DNA of 43,443 bases from Bimuria novae-zelandiae CBS 107.79. Lineage: Eukaryota > Ascomycota > Dothideomycetes > Pleosporales > Didymosphaeriaceae. The notes beneath the pieces were generated by a model. It ran no database searches. It was not told the origin of the DNA and saw nothing but the letters and a program-made list of their open reading frames with translations. The stretch covers positions 199,305 to 242,747 of the forward strand of contig ML976757.1 of the NCBI GenBank assembly GCA_010015655.1, given 5' to 3'. Positions 42,149 through 43,443 of this stretch are shown in pieces; position 1 is the first letter of the stretch, and each line of letters starts with the position of its first letter. A program made the position numbers and the translations under genes.

Positions 42149-43089
42149 AATGGGTCTAAAACGTATATATAGTCTTGATATCGCACGTGAACCTTGACAT
42201 GCGCGTAGCTAATTTTAGTAGCATTACTGACGTTCCTGTTCCGGGCGTCTTACAAGACCAGTTTTAGAACTCTCACCACGTTCCCAGTTTTGGCCCCCTG
42301 TCGTTTCTGCTTCTTTTCTAACACCCATCCCTGCGTAGCGGGACACCCTATGTGGCGGGACGCTACAGACACTCTCCAACATAACAAACTCAACAACAGG
42401 TCATAAGAATAGAAATTCTCGGAGTAGCCTGAAGCTATTATCTCCTAATGTGATATACCGGTCTCGACATCTGCCTCTGCTTCCATCGCAGTACTCTTGC
42501 GCCTCCGACCACGTTTCTCTTTACCCTCTCGGAATTAATGTCGCGTCGCGGTTTCCCCGAGATCCTCGAGCTTGGCGTTGAGCGTGGTGGGCAGCCGGTG
42601 GAGTATACCTCTATCGCAAGGCTTCTGCATTGGAACCTGGTCCTGCGATCTTGCGTGGGACGGACATTAATAATTGTACAATATGCCAATGTGCATCTCT
42701 TGCCTCCTTCGGATATCCGTCGAAAATGGTCATCCACCCAATGCCGTTTTCTGTGTCATCATGAGCCAGTGCGCCACACTTTCAACGATCAGACGCCTCA
42801 AAGGTGAGCAGGGGGTGTGCCACGCAGTGTACTGCATGGATGGATTGGAGCTCCATCCATTTGCTCCGGGTGGACTGGATAAATCCATGGAGAAACTGAA
42901 ACCGACCGACCCATAGTACTAACTTGTACAGGCAAAGGGTCAAACGTAGTAGAAAGCTTGAAATCACTCCAATATCAAGGTCCCCGGAGGTCCTTAGTGT
43001 TGAGCTTAGTGTCAGTGAAAGTGTTTTTAGAGAGTTGAAAGCTGTCACATATAATTCTGTACTATAGGCCATAGTATATATTTGACGCT
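42149..43089. other. Intergenic, weak frames only
   Basis: Frames 42538-42807 (+) and 42438-42737 (-) have no motif or splice signals. A short inverted repeat GTAGCG...CGCTAC lies near 42,336-42,370. The right part may belong to the hAT element, whose terminal repeat I could not identify. Confidence 0.3.
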
Positions 43090-43443
43090 TCACTGGCTAC
43101 TATTACCGTCACTCCTGATCTGTATCCCCTCCCAGCTCTCACGAAAAAGCTCGTCAACGTCGTCGTCCTTATACACCTGGGTAGGGTTGTTAAGCAGGGT
43201 ATTCACCTCAGCGGTTAGGCTTCCACGAAGTTCCTCGACGTGCAGCCCCATTTGGATGAGTCCTGATTTGGCCCAGCTTGATAAACAAAGGGCAGCCTCC
43301 ACAGATTGTTCAGAGAGCCGATTTCGACGGGCCGTAAGGGTGTTGCCGGCTTGGCTGAAGATTCTCTCTGGTTCGGAGCTCATGGCAGGGATCGCCAGAA
43401 CGTCAATAGCCATAAGAGAAAGCGTAGGGTACTTTGCACGTAT
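43090..43443 (-). CDS. hAT transposase, C-terminal dimerisation region, cut by the window edge
   Basis: The open frame continues off the right edge (YPTLSLMAIDVLAIPAMSSE at the start). The segment AIPAMSSEPERIFSQAGN and then ARRNRLSEQSVEAALCLSSW is the conserved C-terminal hAT dimerisation domain of fungal transposases, followed by an acidic tail ending at 43090-43092. The catalytic region would be outside the window. The part shown has no stops, unlike the other transposons here, so this copy may be younger or still active. Confidence 0.85.
   Translation of the reverse strand: MRAKYPTLSLMAIDVLAIPAMSSEPERIFSQAGNTLTARRNRLSEQSVEAALCLSSWAKSGLIQMGLHVEELRGSLTAEVNTLLNNPTQVYKDDDVDELFRESWEGIQIRSDGNSSQ

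Overview
The window is nuclear DNA of a filamentous ascomycete, most likely a Dothideomycete of the Pleosporales type. The evidence is GT-AG introns of 42-57 bp with CTAAC-like branch points, fungus-specific gene families (Zn2Cys6, HET-NACHT-WD40, RBR, BTB and F-box proteins, a PD-(D/E)XK-like protein) and repeats carrying the transition mutations expected of repeat-induced point mutation (RIP). It looks like an accessory, repeat-rich compartment: about half is transposon sequence and several genes are broken by insertions or by CAA/CAG-to-stop changes.

Layout. 1-2.3 kb: a 15-bp minisatellite directly before the start codon of a six-intron Zn2Cys6 gene. 2.3-3.7 kb: a small frame-broken gene and unassigned DNA. 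4.1-5.4 kb: a two-SANT/Myb gene whose C-terminal coding region is split by a 160-bp foldback element with 9-bp target duplications. 6.1-6.9 kb: non-LTR retrotransposon remnants. 8.3-9.2 kb: an atypical kinase. 9.7-12.3 kb: a coiled-coil remnant, a PD-(D/E)XK-like pseudogene and a second, truncated copy of the Myb gene. 12.4-14.5 kb: a complete but dead Mutator-like (MULE) element with 83-bp terminal repeats and a perfect 9-bp target duplication. 15-16 kb: a multipass membrane protein. 16.8-19.8 kb: an RBR E3 ligase gene and an acidic Cys-rich protein. 20.2-24.7 kb: a BTB protein, a frameshifted small secreted protein, a kinase-like protein and a small Cys/His protein.

25.7-31.8 kb: a NOD-like receptor gene (HET-NACHT-WD40) with near-identical WD repeats and an assembly gap. 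It lies between two inverted copies of one long terminal repeat, each bordered by TA, and the right copy sits inside the C-terminal end of a PAQR/hemolysin-III gene. 32.8-40.5 kb: a RIP-mutated Ty3/gypsy chromovirus (434-bp LTRs, 5-bp target duplication, an extra antisense ORF) nested in an older TIR element. 41.3-42.1 kb: an F-box-like gene. The right edge holds the C-terminus of a hAT transposase.

The genes do not form an obvious metabolic cluster. The shared theme is regulation, ubiquitin signalling and non-self recognition genes among nested mobile elements. Gene models were built by reading splice sites by eye; none is confirmed by transcripts.
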